Source of the DNA: an uncultured Bacillota bacterium
GTDB taxonomy: Bacteria; Bacillota; Clostridia; Tissierellales; Tepidimicrobiaceae
Direction of reading: 5' to 3'
NCBI GenBank assembly: GCA_937967955.1
Contig: CALBUB010000135.1
Coordinates: forward strand, 1-14,636
DNA length: 14,636 nucleotides
The translations under genes and the position numbers were made by a program. Below, one piece after another: positions 1 through 6,376 of the stretch (position 1 is its first letter; each line of letters starts with the position of its first letter). The notes below the pieces were generated by a model, which saw nothing but the letters and a program-made list of their open reading frames with translations, was not told where the DNA came from and searched no databases.

Positions 1-1
1 C

Positions 2-925
2 TTAATAATTATAATTTTTTATAAAATCCTCTACCTCTTCCCTAGTAGGCAGAGAATTTTGAGCACCTAATTTAGTCACTGTCAAGGCAGCTGCAAAGGT
101 TGCAAACTCAATAGCTTCCTCTAAAGTTTTACCTTCTACTAAAGCTGTAACTAGTGCCCCTATAAAGGAATCTCCAGCAGCAGTTGTATCCGCCGCCTTT
201 ACCTTTTTACTTTCAAAGCTTAGCCTTCTTTCACCATCATAGTAGATACAGCCTTTATCTCCTAAGGTGACTATTATATTTTTAGCTCCTCTTTTATATA
301 CCTTCTCAATAGCTTCATCTATTCTGTCAAGGCTTGGTTTATCTTCTCCAGCAAGTATAAATAGCTCTGTCTCATTAGGAACCAAGATATGGGTTTTTTG
401 TAGTAGATCATCATCTATTTGCATAGTTGCTGGTGCAGGATTAAATACTACTTTTATACCCTTTTCATAACATATGTTGGTAACATATTTTACTACTTCA
501 TAGGGTATTTCCATTTGCATAACACAAATCTTGCTGTTTTCTATAAGGTGTCTATTCCTATCTATTTGGGCTATATCCACATGGTTGTTTGCTCCAGGAT
601 ACACCACTATATTGTTATCTCCTTTAGAACTTACTTTTATGAAAGCAGTTCCTGTCATATCTTCTGAAAACTCTATGCCTGTTACGTCTATATTCTCTTT
701 CATAAGTCCATTTAGTAAGGTGTGGCCATTTTTGTCCTGACCAACTTTACCAATCATGGCAACACTGCCGCCTAATCTAGCAGCGGCTATAGCTTGGTTG
801 GCACCCTTGCCTCCACCATTGTGATGGATTTCTGTAGCTAGTATTGTTTCTCCTATTTTAGGAATATGGGGTACCTTTACTGTTACATCCATATTTAAAC
901 TTCCCACTACTACTATATCTGCCAT
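2..925 (-). CDS. rbsK: Ribokinase (PfkB family sugar kinase)
   Basis: Phosphorylates D-ribose to ribose-5-phosphate with ATP in the cytoplasm, feeding the pentose phosphate pathway. The 307-residue product has the usual ribokinase length. Seen: N-terminal substrate motif GSLNMD (8-13), the PfkB signature 1 region GGGKGANQAIAAARLGG (37-53), NPAPA (162-166), PNETE (183-187), and the C-terminal signature DTTAAGDSF (246-254) holding the ATP anion hole and the catalytic Asp at about 252. The ATG start has a strong GGAGGAAG site 5-10 nt upstream. It lies 54 bp downstream of the LacI-family regulator on the same strand, so the two are probably one transcript controlled by the operators near 1987-2034. 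The stop codon is at the very left edge. No terminator is visible, so further ribose genes may follow outside the window. The family is clear; exact sugar specificity is inferred from the ribokinase-type motifs and the RbsR-like neighbour. Confidence 0.93.
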   Translation of the reverse strand: MADIVVVGSLNMDVTVKVPHIPKIGETILATEIHHNGGGKGANQAIAAARLGGSVAMIGKVGQDKNGHTLLNGLMKENIDVTGIEFSEDMTGTAFIKVSSKGDNNIVVYPGANNHVDIAQIDRNRHLIENSKICVMQMEIPYEVVKYVTNICYEKGIKVVFNPAPATMQIDDDLLQKTHILVPNETELFILAGEDKPSLDRIDEAIEKVYKRGAKNIIVTLGDKGCIYYDGERRLSFESKKVKAADTTAAGDSFIGALVTALVEGKTLEEAIEFATFAAALTVTKLGAQNSLPTREEVEDFIKNYNY

Positions 926-945
926 TAAGCTTCCTCCTCCAATAG

Positions 946-981
946 ATATGGCTTCCTTTCCATATAAGGGAATCCTCCCTT
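946..981 (-). promoter_or_regulatory. Two abutting small hairpins in the regulator-ribokinase spacer
   Basis: The short spacer between the LacI-type gene and rbsK is almost filled by two adjoining inverted repeats. One is AAGGGA/TCCCTT at 966-971 and 976-981 (4-nt loop), overlapping the regulator stop codon. The other is ATATGG/CCATAT at 946-951 and 960-965 (8-nt loop). Neither has a U tract, so they do not look like terminators. They may act as intercistronic mRNA structures just ahead of the rbsK ribosome binding site (931-938). The stems are only 6 bp, so chance is possible. Confidence 0.35.
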
Positions 982-1972
982 AACAACTGCCCCTTTCAAC
1001 TAGCTCAACATTGAGTACTTTATTTAAATTTATACCCTCTTTGTTAATTATGGACAAAAGCATTTTTACAGCTTCTTGGCCTATTTTGTATATGGGCTGG
1101 GCTATAGTCGTAAGGGGTGGGTCAATATACTTGGATATGGAAATATTGTCAAAACCTATTACTTTTACTTCATCGGGGATTTTTATCCCCTGTTCCTTAA
1201 GGGCCCTGATAGCACCTATGGCAATAAGGTCGTTACCACAGCAGATGCCATCTATTTGCCCCTTGTCTAGCAAATGCCTTACTCCCCTATAACCTGATTC
1301 CACATTAAATTTTTCTAAATATATCCTGTCTTCATCCACTGGAAAACCGTGTTCTTTTAAAGCTCTTTTGTAGCCTTCTAAACGCTCTTTTGAAAGCTTG
1401 TTTACAATTTGTGAAGATATAAAACCAATATTTTTACAGCCTTTTTTTATTAGGTGACTAGTCGCCATAAAAGTCCCTTCCTCATTATTAACTGTAATAT
1501 GGCCTAAGGGCTTGTCCACTTCTATGTCCCTGTCCACTAAAACTATTGGGATGTTACACTTTTCAATAGTTTGAGAAGTAAGGCTTTCTGAGGCTGTCAT
1601 TATGATTCCATCTACCATTTTTTCTTGCAGTATGTGTAAGTATTTTTCTTCCTTAGAAATCCGGTTGTCAGAATTGCAGATGATGACAATATAGCCTCTT
1701 TCTTCAGCAGCATCCTCTGCTCCCCTTGCTAATTCAGCAAAGAAAGGGTTCATTACATCAGGCATTATAAGGCCAATAGTTTTGGTTTTTTTTATTTTCA
1801 AACTTTTTGCAATGCCATTGGGAATATAGCCTTCCCTTTCTACTATTTCTAGTATTCTCCTTCTAGTCTTTTCGCTTATATATTTGTCTTTTCCATTTAG
1901 GACCTTAGAAACAGTTGCAGTGGATACATTGGCCATTTCAGCAATTTCTTTAATAGTTGGCAACTTAATCAC
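980..1972 (-). CDS. LacI/GalR-family transcriptional regulator, RbsR-like
   Basis: DNA-binding repressor expected to respond to a sugar, most likely ribose given the ribokinase gene next to it. The 330 residues match the family. Seen: N-terminal helix-turn-helix with TIKEIAEMANVSTATVSKVLNG (6-27), a hinge helix IAKSLK (54-59) with the minor-groove Leu at 58, then a periplasmic-binding-protein-like effector domain (about 64-328). That domain carries NPFFAELARGAEDAAEERGY-type sequence (75-94), VDRD (146-149), GNDLIAIGAIRALKE (246-260), VIGFDN (271-276) and LTTIAQP (287-293). The start is GTG with AAGG 8 nt upstream. The gene lies directly downstream of a triple palindromic operator array overlapping its predicted promoter, so autoregulation of this regulator-kinase unit is likely. 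Family is certain; RbsR identity is inferred from context and from the general resemblance of the effector domain. Confidence 0.9.
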   Translation of the reverse strand: MIKLPTIKEIAEMANVSTATVSKVLNGKDKYISEKTRRRILEIVEREGYIPNGIAKSLKIKKTKTIGLIMPDVMNPFFAELARGAEDAAEERGYIVIICNSDNRISKEEKYLHILQEKMVDGIIMTASESLTSQTIEKCNIPIVLVDRDIEVDKPLGHITVNNEEGTFMATSHLIKKGCKNIGFISSQIVNKLSKERLEGYKRALKEHGFPVDEDRIYLEKFNVESGYRGVRHLLDKGQIDGICCGNDLIAIGAIRALKEQGIKIPDEVKVIGFDNISISKYIDPPLTTIAQPIYKIGQEAVKMLLSIINKEGINLNKVLNVELVERGSC

Positions 1973-1986
1973 CTCAACAGCCTTAA

Positions 1987-2016
1987 GTTAATCGATTACT
2001 TGAGTAATCGATTAAC
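1987..2016. promoter_or_regulatory. Double LacI-type operator forming a perfect 30-bp inverted repeat
   Basis: Arms GTTAATCGATTACT (1987-2000) and AGTAATCGATTAAC (2003-2016) are perfect reverse complements separated by TG. Each arm also contains its own 10-bp palindrome TAATCGATTA with the central CpG typical of LacI-family operators (centres at 1993/1994 and 2009/2010). So this is both one long dyad and two adjacent operators 16 bp apart. It lies between the regulator's predicted promoter and its ribosome binding site. The most likely ligand is the LacI-family protein encoded immediately downstream. Confidence 0.8.
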
Positions 2017-2034
2017 TAGGTAATCGTTTACCTA
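2017..2034. promoter_or_regulatory. Third LacI-type operator or cre-like site
   Basis: TAGGTAATCGTTTACCTA is palindromic except for one position pair near the centre, with a central CpG at 2025/2026, again exactly 16 bp from the neighbouring operator centre. Unlike the other two sites it contains AATCGTTT and fits the catabolite-responsive element pattern except at its terminal bases, so CcpA is an alternative ligand. It abuts the predicted -10 box and covers the expected transcription start. Confidence 0.65.
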
Positions 2035-2035
2035 A

Positions 2036-2065
2036 ATTATATACTATTTCCCAACAAAACATCAA
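2036..2065 (-). promoter_or_regulatory. Predicted sigma-A promoter of the LacI-type regulator and rbsK
   Basis: On the minus strand TTGATG (2060-2065) and a perfect TATAAT (2036-2041) are separated by 18 bp. The start would fall near 2029, inside the third operator, which is a standard repression geometry. A second possible -35 hexamer TTGACA is at 2097-2102, but it has no good -10 at 17 bp. Confidence 0.5.
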
Positions 2066-2282
2066 TAACAATATTACTTTTTTTATAGTTATATTATGTC
2101 AAATTGTTGTTCATTTTGAAGGAATAAGGCTGTGTAATAGCCATATATATTATGCTTTATTACACATAAAGACATAAAAGTCCATTAATAATGTGTAATT
2201 TTCTTTTTTATTTAAAACATTAATCTACAAAGAAATAGTAAGAAAAACAATCTAGGCTGCAAAATGGGATAATAAAAAGGAG
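2066..2282. other. AT-rich intergenic segment without a recognisable gene
   Basis: The gene-free stretch from 1973 to 2306 holds the operators and promoter listed separately, this segment, and the terminator of the M20 operon. The segment carries no convincing coding potential on either strand. It contains an inverted repeat GTGTAATA (2132-2139) / TATTACAC (2158-2165) with an 18-nt AT-rich spacer, plus another GTGTAAT at 2193-2199. Those repeats could be a protein-binding site or a remnant; nothing indicates which. Confidence 0.4.
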
Positions 2283-2307
2283 AAAAGCCAGGAAAGCCCT
2301 GGCTTTT
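2283..2307 (-). terminator. Rho-independent terminator of the M20 operon
   Basis: Perfect 10-bp stem AAAAGCCAGG/CCTGGCTTTT (2283-2292 and 2298-2307) with a 5-nt loop. On the minus strand it is followed by CTCCTTTTTATT, giving a U-rich tail. It overlaps the stop codon of the amidohydrolase gene, marking the end of the four-gene operon. Confidence 0.85.
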
Positions 2308-3503
2308 TATGAATTGTTTTCTAGCCAATCTATTGTAGCCTGAAGCATGACAGCTGCTCCTGTTTTTAAATGGTCCTCATCTATATCGAATTTAGAATTG
2401 TGATGGGGATGGAATTCTCCATCTACTGCCCTTGGGTTACATAGGAAGAAGAAGGTTCCTGGTGCCTCTTGTAAAAAGTAGGCCATGTCTTCCCCTCCCA
2501 TAAGAGGCTTTTGAATTTCTATAATTTTGCCTTCATCTAATACTTTCTTAGCTGACTCAACAAAGCCTTTTGTAAATTCCTCATCGTTTACCAATGGTGG
2601 ATAGCCAAACACATATTCATACTCACATTTAGCCCTCATTCCACTGGTTACACCCTTGGCTATTTCTTCTATTCTATTTGCTATATATTCTCTAACCTTT
2701 TGGTCTAGGGCCCTAACGGTTCCTTCCAGCTCTACAACATCAGGAATTATATTATAGGCAGTTCCACCATGGATTTTCCCTATGGTTACTACTGCAGGTG
2801 TAGATGGAGGGATTTCTCTGCTTACTATTTGCTGTAAATTCACCACCAGCTGGCTAGCTATAGCTACTGGGTCTACAGATAGTTCTGGATAGGCCCCATG
2901 AGCTCCTTTTCCTACTACTCTGATTTTAAATCTATCCAGGCAGGCCATTAAACTGCTATAACTATAACCGATAGAACCTGCCTCTAATTCAGCTGATATA
3001 TTGCCTACATGAAGTCCCATTACTGCATCAACTTTAGGATCTTCCATAGCTCCTTCCTCTATCATGGGCTTTGCTCCTCCTGGCCCTTCTTCTGCTGGCT
3101 GGAATAACAGTTTTACATTTCCTTTTAAGGAGTCCTTATACTTATTTAATACCTTTGCAACACCTAGCAAAATAGCCGTATGGGCATCATGACCACAAGC
3201 ATGCATGTTTTCATTAGTGGAGGCAAAGGAAAGCCCTGTTTCTTCCTTGATAGGCAATGCATCCATATCTGCCCTTAAGGCTATTGTCTTACCTTTCTTT
3301 CCTCCCCTTATAAGGCCAACAACTGCTGAACCATTGACCAATACTTTATACTCTATTCCCATTTCTTCTAGTCTATTCTTAACGAAATCTACTGTTTTAG
3401 GTAGGTCAAAACCTACTTCTGGTATCTTATGGAGTTCTCTCCTCCAATTTATAATATCCTTTTCAACCTTTTTAACTTCCTCAAGTACATTAATATTCAA
3501 CAT
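2307..3503 (-). CDS. M20D-type metal-dependent amidohydrolase (N-acyl amino acid/hippurate hydrolase family)
   Basis: Cytoplasmic metalloenzyme that hydrolyses an amide bond between an acyl or aminoacyl group and an amino acid; family members include aminoacylases, hippurate hydrolases and IAA-amino acid hydrolases. Length 398 is normal. Seen: RRELHKIPEVGF (21-32), RADMDALPI (77-85), the metal-binding HACGHDAH (101-108, Cys103 and His105), PAEEGPGGA (136-144, catalytic Glu138/metal Glu139), GLHVG (163-167, His165), a dimerisation/lid domain from about 187 to 300 with GKGAHGAYPE (198-207), MGGEDMAYF (335-343) and HPHHNSKFDIDE (365-376). No signal peptide. The ATG start has AAGGGGG 6 nt upstream. 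It is the last gene of an operon with a second, distinct M20 enzyme and two membrane proteins, suggesting that the membrane proteins deliver its substrate. The exact substrate cannot be read from the sequence. Confidence 0.9.
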   Translation of the reverse strand: MLNINVLEEVKKVEKDIINWRRELHKIPEVGFDLPKTVDFVKNRLEEMGIEYKVLVNGSAVVGLIRGGKKGKTIALRADMDALPIKEETGLSFASTNENMHACGHDAHTAILLGVAKVLNKYKDSLKGNVKLLFQPAEEGPGGAKPMIEEGAMEDPKVDAVMGLHVGNISAELEAGSIGYSYSSLMACLDRFKIRVVGKGAHGAYPELSVDPVAIASQLVVNLQQIVSREIPPSTPAVVTIGKIHGGTAYNIIPDVVELEGTVRALDQKVREYIANRIEEIAKGVTSGMRAKCEYEYVFGYPPLVNDEEFTKGFVESAKKVLDEGKIIEIQKPLMGGEDMAYFLQEAPGTFFFLCNPRAVDGEFHPHHNSKFDIDEDHLKTGAAVMLQATIDWLENNS

Positions 3504-3534
3504 ATGAATCCCCCTTTTATCTGTCCCTATTTAT

Positions 3535-4707
3535 TTAGCCCAGATATTCAAGGATCATGCCTATATAAAACTGTACAGCCTCCCATAGATCATTTAAATG
3601 GATATGTTCATTAGGCTGATGGGCCATATCTGAATCTCCTGGTCCATATATTATGGCTGGTAGCTTGGTAGTTGGCAGGAATACTGCTGCATCAGTGTAG
3701 AAGCTAACTCCTTCTGGAACTAATTCTTTATTAAATAGATCTTTCGCTACCTTCTGTCCTAGCTTTATAAATGGGTGATCTAATTTTGTTTCTACTGCCG
3801 GCCTATTGTTAAGAACCTTAATTTCTGCATTAAATCCTTCTACTTCACTCTTTAATTTATTTATCATATCTTCCAAATCTTTAATAATACTATCATGATC
3901 CATAGATGGTACAGTCCTTATATCTATTGTTACAGTACATTTGTCTGGAACCACATTGGTCTTAACTCCTCCCTGGATAGTTGAAATGTTTAGTGTGGGT
4001 TCTCCTAGAAGCTTATTTTCTTCGAATTTAAACTTATAGTCTAATAATTGGTTTAAAAGCATATTCATATGGACTATAGCATTTATTCCCTTTTGAGGGA
4101 AGGCCCCATGGGAAGTCTTTCCATAGGTGGTTATTTCCAACCACAAGGCTCCCTTTTCTGCAATCTTAATCTTACAGGAGGTTGGTTCTCCAACTATGAT
4201 GGCTCCTACTCCTTTTAAGCCTGTGGTGTTTAAATAGTGGAAGGCACCAATACTATCTATTTCCTCCCCGGCAGTGGCAGCTAGGATCAAATCCCCTTTA
4301 AGGGGTACCCCTGCTCTTTTAATTGCTGCTAAAGCCATGATCATAGCAGCCAGTCCACCCTTCATATCTGCTGAACCTCTACCGTATATCTTATTGTCTA
4401 TAATAGATGCTGAAAAAGGGCCATGTTCCCATTCTACATCTCCAGGAGGGACCGTATCCAAGTGGCCATTTAGTAATAAGCTATCCCTTTCTCCACTTCC
4501 CTTTATGACTCCTATAACATTTGCCCTATTATCACCTAAATCAACTAGCTCTGCCTCTATACCAAAGCCTTCCAGCTTGACTTTTAACTTTTCAGCTAAA
4601 TCTTTTTCATTTCCTGGAGGATTAACAGTATTTACCCTAATCATCTCCTGTAATAGGGCTATGGTTTCTTCCTTGCTTATTTTTAATAAAACTTTCTTAA
4701 TATCCAT
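3535..4707 (-). CDS. M20 family metallopeptidase/deacylase, ArgE/DapE type
   Basis: Dinuclear-zinc hydrolase of the ArgE/DapE/CPG2 group, which removes acyl groups from amino acids or cleaves small peptides. The 390 residues are typical. Seen: NGHLDTVPPGD (80-90; metal His82, catalytic Asp84), GRGSADMKGG (109-118; bridging Asp114), AGEEIDSIGA (146-155; catalytic Glu148, metal Glu149), VGEPT (172-176; Glu174 where the family often has a metal Asp/Glu), the lid domain with GKTSHGAFPQKG (196-207), and the C-terminal metal His363 in DSDMAHQPNEH (358-368). The ATG start has GGAAGGTG 5 nt upstream. It lies 31 bp upstream of the M20D amidohydrolase and 23 bp downstream of a membrane protein gene, in one operon. 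It is too divergent in context (no arginine or lysine biosynthesis genes) to call argE or dapE; a catabolic deacylase or dipeptidase is more likely. Confidence 0.88.
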   Translation of the reverse strand: MDIKKVLLKISKEETIALLQEMIRVNTVNPPGNEKDLAEKLKVKLEGFGIEAELVDLGDNRANVIGVIKGSGERDSLLLNGHLDTVPPGDVEWEHGPFSASIIDNKIYGRGSADMKGGLAAMIMALAAIKRAGVPLKGDLILAATAGEEIDSIGAFHYLNTTGLKGVGAIIVGEPTSCKIKIAEKGALWLEITTYGKTSHGAFPQKGINAIVHMNMLLNQLLDYKFKFEENKLLGEPTLNISTIQGGVKTNVVPDKCTVTIDIRTVPSMDHDSIIKDLEDMINKLKSEVEGFNAEIKVLNNRPAVETKLDHPFIKLGQKVAKDLFNKELVPEGVSFYTDAAVFLPTTKLPAIIYGPGDSDMAHQPNEHIHLNDLWEAVQFYIGMILEYLG

Positions 4708-4730
4708 ATAAACACCTTCCTGCCTTTTTA

Positions 4731-5408
4731 TTATTCACTAGTTGCTTTCTTTTCTTTATTATAAAAGAGTCTCGCTATTATTATAGTACCAAATACTGAC
4801 GGGATGATAATATAGTATGCTGGTGCTGCTGGAAAAATTAATCGGATAAGCACTGGTATTCCTATTCCAAATACTGCTAACTTAGGATATTTTATAGCAA
4901 ACTGGCCGAACATAGCACCAAATATAGCTGGTGCAGTATAGTTTTTCAATCCTTCCACTACAAGCTCTGGAAGCACATTAATAACTGCTACACCTACGAA
5001 GGCACATAATGTGGTCCCTATTATATTTATAATTATTGATCCTGCAATACCAAGAGTTGAAACTATTTCAGCTTCCTTAGTACCCGGTTCTGTTTCTGTT
5101 ACTTCAAGAGCCATAGCAGCTGCTGGCAATCGACAATTTCCAATGTTTCCCGAAAGGAAGGACATATAGGTTCCTGAAAGCCCTAATGTAGAAAAATAAG
5201 AAATTGGTTCCACAATATACATAGCTCCAAACATGCTGGCAATCATACCCCAGGCTTTAAGGGCAGTGTTCAAATCTGGTATAACCCCATGAACAAAATA
5301 CAGATATAATATGGGAATAAAGCTCAATACTACTGCTAAAAGAAGGGTTGATACACCTATTCTATTAACAGGCCCCTTCCAAATAGCATCAAACTCTCTT
5401 TTATCCAT
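4731..5408 (-). CDS. Uncharacterised multi-spanning membrane protein, probable transporter subunit
   Basis: Not a protein whose function I recognise. It is hydrophobic with about five or six membrane segments (roughly 21-44, 55-79, 121-150, 162-174, 181-200 and 202-219, numbered from the longer GTG start at 5420) and a short charged tail ending KKATSE. Between segments 2 and 3 lies a polar Gly-rich loop, SGNIGNCRLPAAAMAL (90-105), followed by TETEPGTKEAEIV (108-120); such a loop could re-enter the membrane or gate a pore. I prefer the ATG at 5408 because GAGGTGG sits 8 nt ahead of it, whereas the GTG codons at 5417 and 5420 overlap that site. It is 20 bp from the DUF5058-like gene and 23 bp from an M20 hydrolase gene. 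The tandem arrangement suggests that the two membrane proteins form one complex and supply substrate to the hydrolases; this is inference. Confidence 0.75.
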   Translation of the reverse strand: MDKREFDAIWKGPVNRIGVSTLLLAVVLSFIPILYLYFVHGVIPDLNTALKAWGMIASMFGAMYIVEPISYFSTLGLSGTYMSFLSGNIGNCRLPAAAMALEVTETEPGTKEAEIVSTLGIAGSIIINIIGTTLCAFVGVAVINVLPELVVEGLKNYTAPAIFGAMFGQFAIKYPKLAVFGIGIPVLIRLIFPAAPAYYIIIPSVFGTIIIARLFYNKEKKATSE

Positions 5409-5428
5409 AACAAACACCACCTCTAAGA

Positions 5429-6139
5429 CTATAAATTATAAATCATAGCTATAATTACTCCAAAAAGCATGGCTATTCCCAAGGAATACTCTTTTAGAAC
5501 CTTTAATCTCTCATATTTATCTATGGCAAATCCTAGAGCAACCATAACAATGGCACCTACTACTACTGATATTAGGTTTCCCCCACCTTTTACTATATCA
5601 CCAGAAGTTAGGTATCCAAATACCCCTAAAGTTGCAGCTCCAGTCAATATTCCTAGCCATGTAATATCATTTCCGCTTATCTTTTCTCTTAATATCTCTA
5701 GTCTAGATGCAAATAAGCCTACTAATAATGGCCAGCCTACACCATTAATAGCCATAGTCCACCAGGAGACTGATAAAGCATATAAATCGTAATCAGGCCC
5801 ACCAAATTCTACTCCTGCAGCCTCGGCTCCAACTTGGGCTGCTGTAAGTTCAGTAGGTGCTGCCCCTATTATAGATAATCTCATCCATGCCATAGGTCCT
5901 CCTATTACAGCCATTAGGCCAACCATTATGATAAATATAGCTATTACAGGACCTATAGATGTTATCATGCCTACCCTTAAGGCTTTATTGCATACTTCCT
6001 TTTTCATATTTATTTTTTCTGCTGTTTTGTAAGCATGCTTTACATACAGTATTGCTTGCACAATTACAAGCATTACGATAAATGAAGCAGTAATCCAAGC
6101 GCCTGTTGAATTAGCAATCCTGCTTACCCCTTGGCTCAC
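5429..6139 (-). CDS. DUF5058-like integral membrane protein, probable transporter subunit
   Basis: Small polytopic membrane protein, 236 residues from the chosen start. The overall pattern resembles the DUF5058 family as I recall it; I cannot confirm this by search and the family has no established function. Hydrophobic segments, numbered from the longer GTG start at 6148: 16-37, 60-84, 121-146, 163-181, 190-209 and 221-237. A long loop at 95-120 contains GAAPTELTAAQVGAEAAG, and there is a conserved-looking SVSWWTMAINGVGWPLLVG stretch (126-144) and SGDIVKGGGN (182-191). The start is taken as GTG at 6139 because AAGGGG lies 8 nt upstream; the GTG at 6148 is too close to that site. It is the first gene of the operon with the second membrane protein and two M20 hydrolases. 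A substrate uptake role is inferred from this company only. Confidence 0.75.
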   Translation of the reverse strand: MSQGVSRIANSTGAWITASFIVMLVIVQAILYVKHAYKTAEKINMKKEVCNKALRVGMITSIGPVIAIFIIMVGLMAVIGGPMAWMRLSIIGAAPTELTAAQVGAEAAGVEFGGPDYDLYALSVSWWTMAINGVGWPLLVGLFASRLEILREKISGNDITWLGILTGAATLGVFGYLTSGDIVKGGGNLISVVVGAIVMVALGFAIDKYERLKVLKEYSLGIAMLFGVIIAMIYNL

Positions 6140-6218
6140 AATATACACCCCTTACTTTTGGTATAGATTAGCTTTTAAATATAAATATGTATGAAAAAAC
6201 CTTTTTAGAACTTAAGGT

Positions 6219-6246
6219 ATTTTAACAGTATTTAATTGTTTGTTAA
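6219..6246 (-). promoter_or_regulatory. Possible promoter of the membrane pair-M20 operon
   Basis: On the minus strand TTAACA (6241-6246) and TAAAAT (6219-6224) are separated by 16 bp, about 80 bp upstream of the DUF5058-like start. The -35 hexamer forms half of a perfect 12-bp palindrome TGTTAATTAACA (6241-6252), a possible operator. In such AT-rich DNA this match is only suggestive. Confidence 0.35.
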
Positions 6247-6313
6247 TTAACATGGTGTTTATTTGTGAAATTTTACCATATATGTATAGCTTTTATTCCC
6301 TGTCCACTAAAAT

Positions 6314-6360
6314 AAAAAGCATAGGCAAGGCATAAAAACAAAGCCTTGCCTATGCTTTTT
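6314..6360. terminator. Strong, probably bidirectional terminator after the MBL-fold gene
   Basis: Perfect 18-bp stem: AAAAAGCATAGGCAAGGC (6314-6331) and GCCTTGCCTATGCTTTTT (6343-6360) with an 11-nt loop. It is flanked by A-rich sequence on one side and T-rich on the other, so it can work in either direction. It lies 16 bp beyond the metallo-hydrolase stop codon and separates that transcript from the DUF5058-M20 operon. Confidence 0.9.
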
Positions 6361-6376
6361 TATTAGCAGTGCCAGC

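Noticed and set aside
4274..4711. 145-codon plus-strand frame opposite the ArgE/DapE-type gene
   Set aside because: It is antisense to a well-supported M20 gene, in a frame that is open because of that gene's codon bias; no ribosome site or domain.
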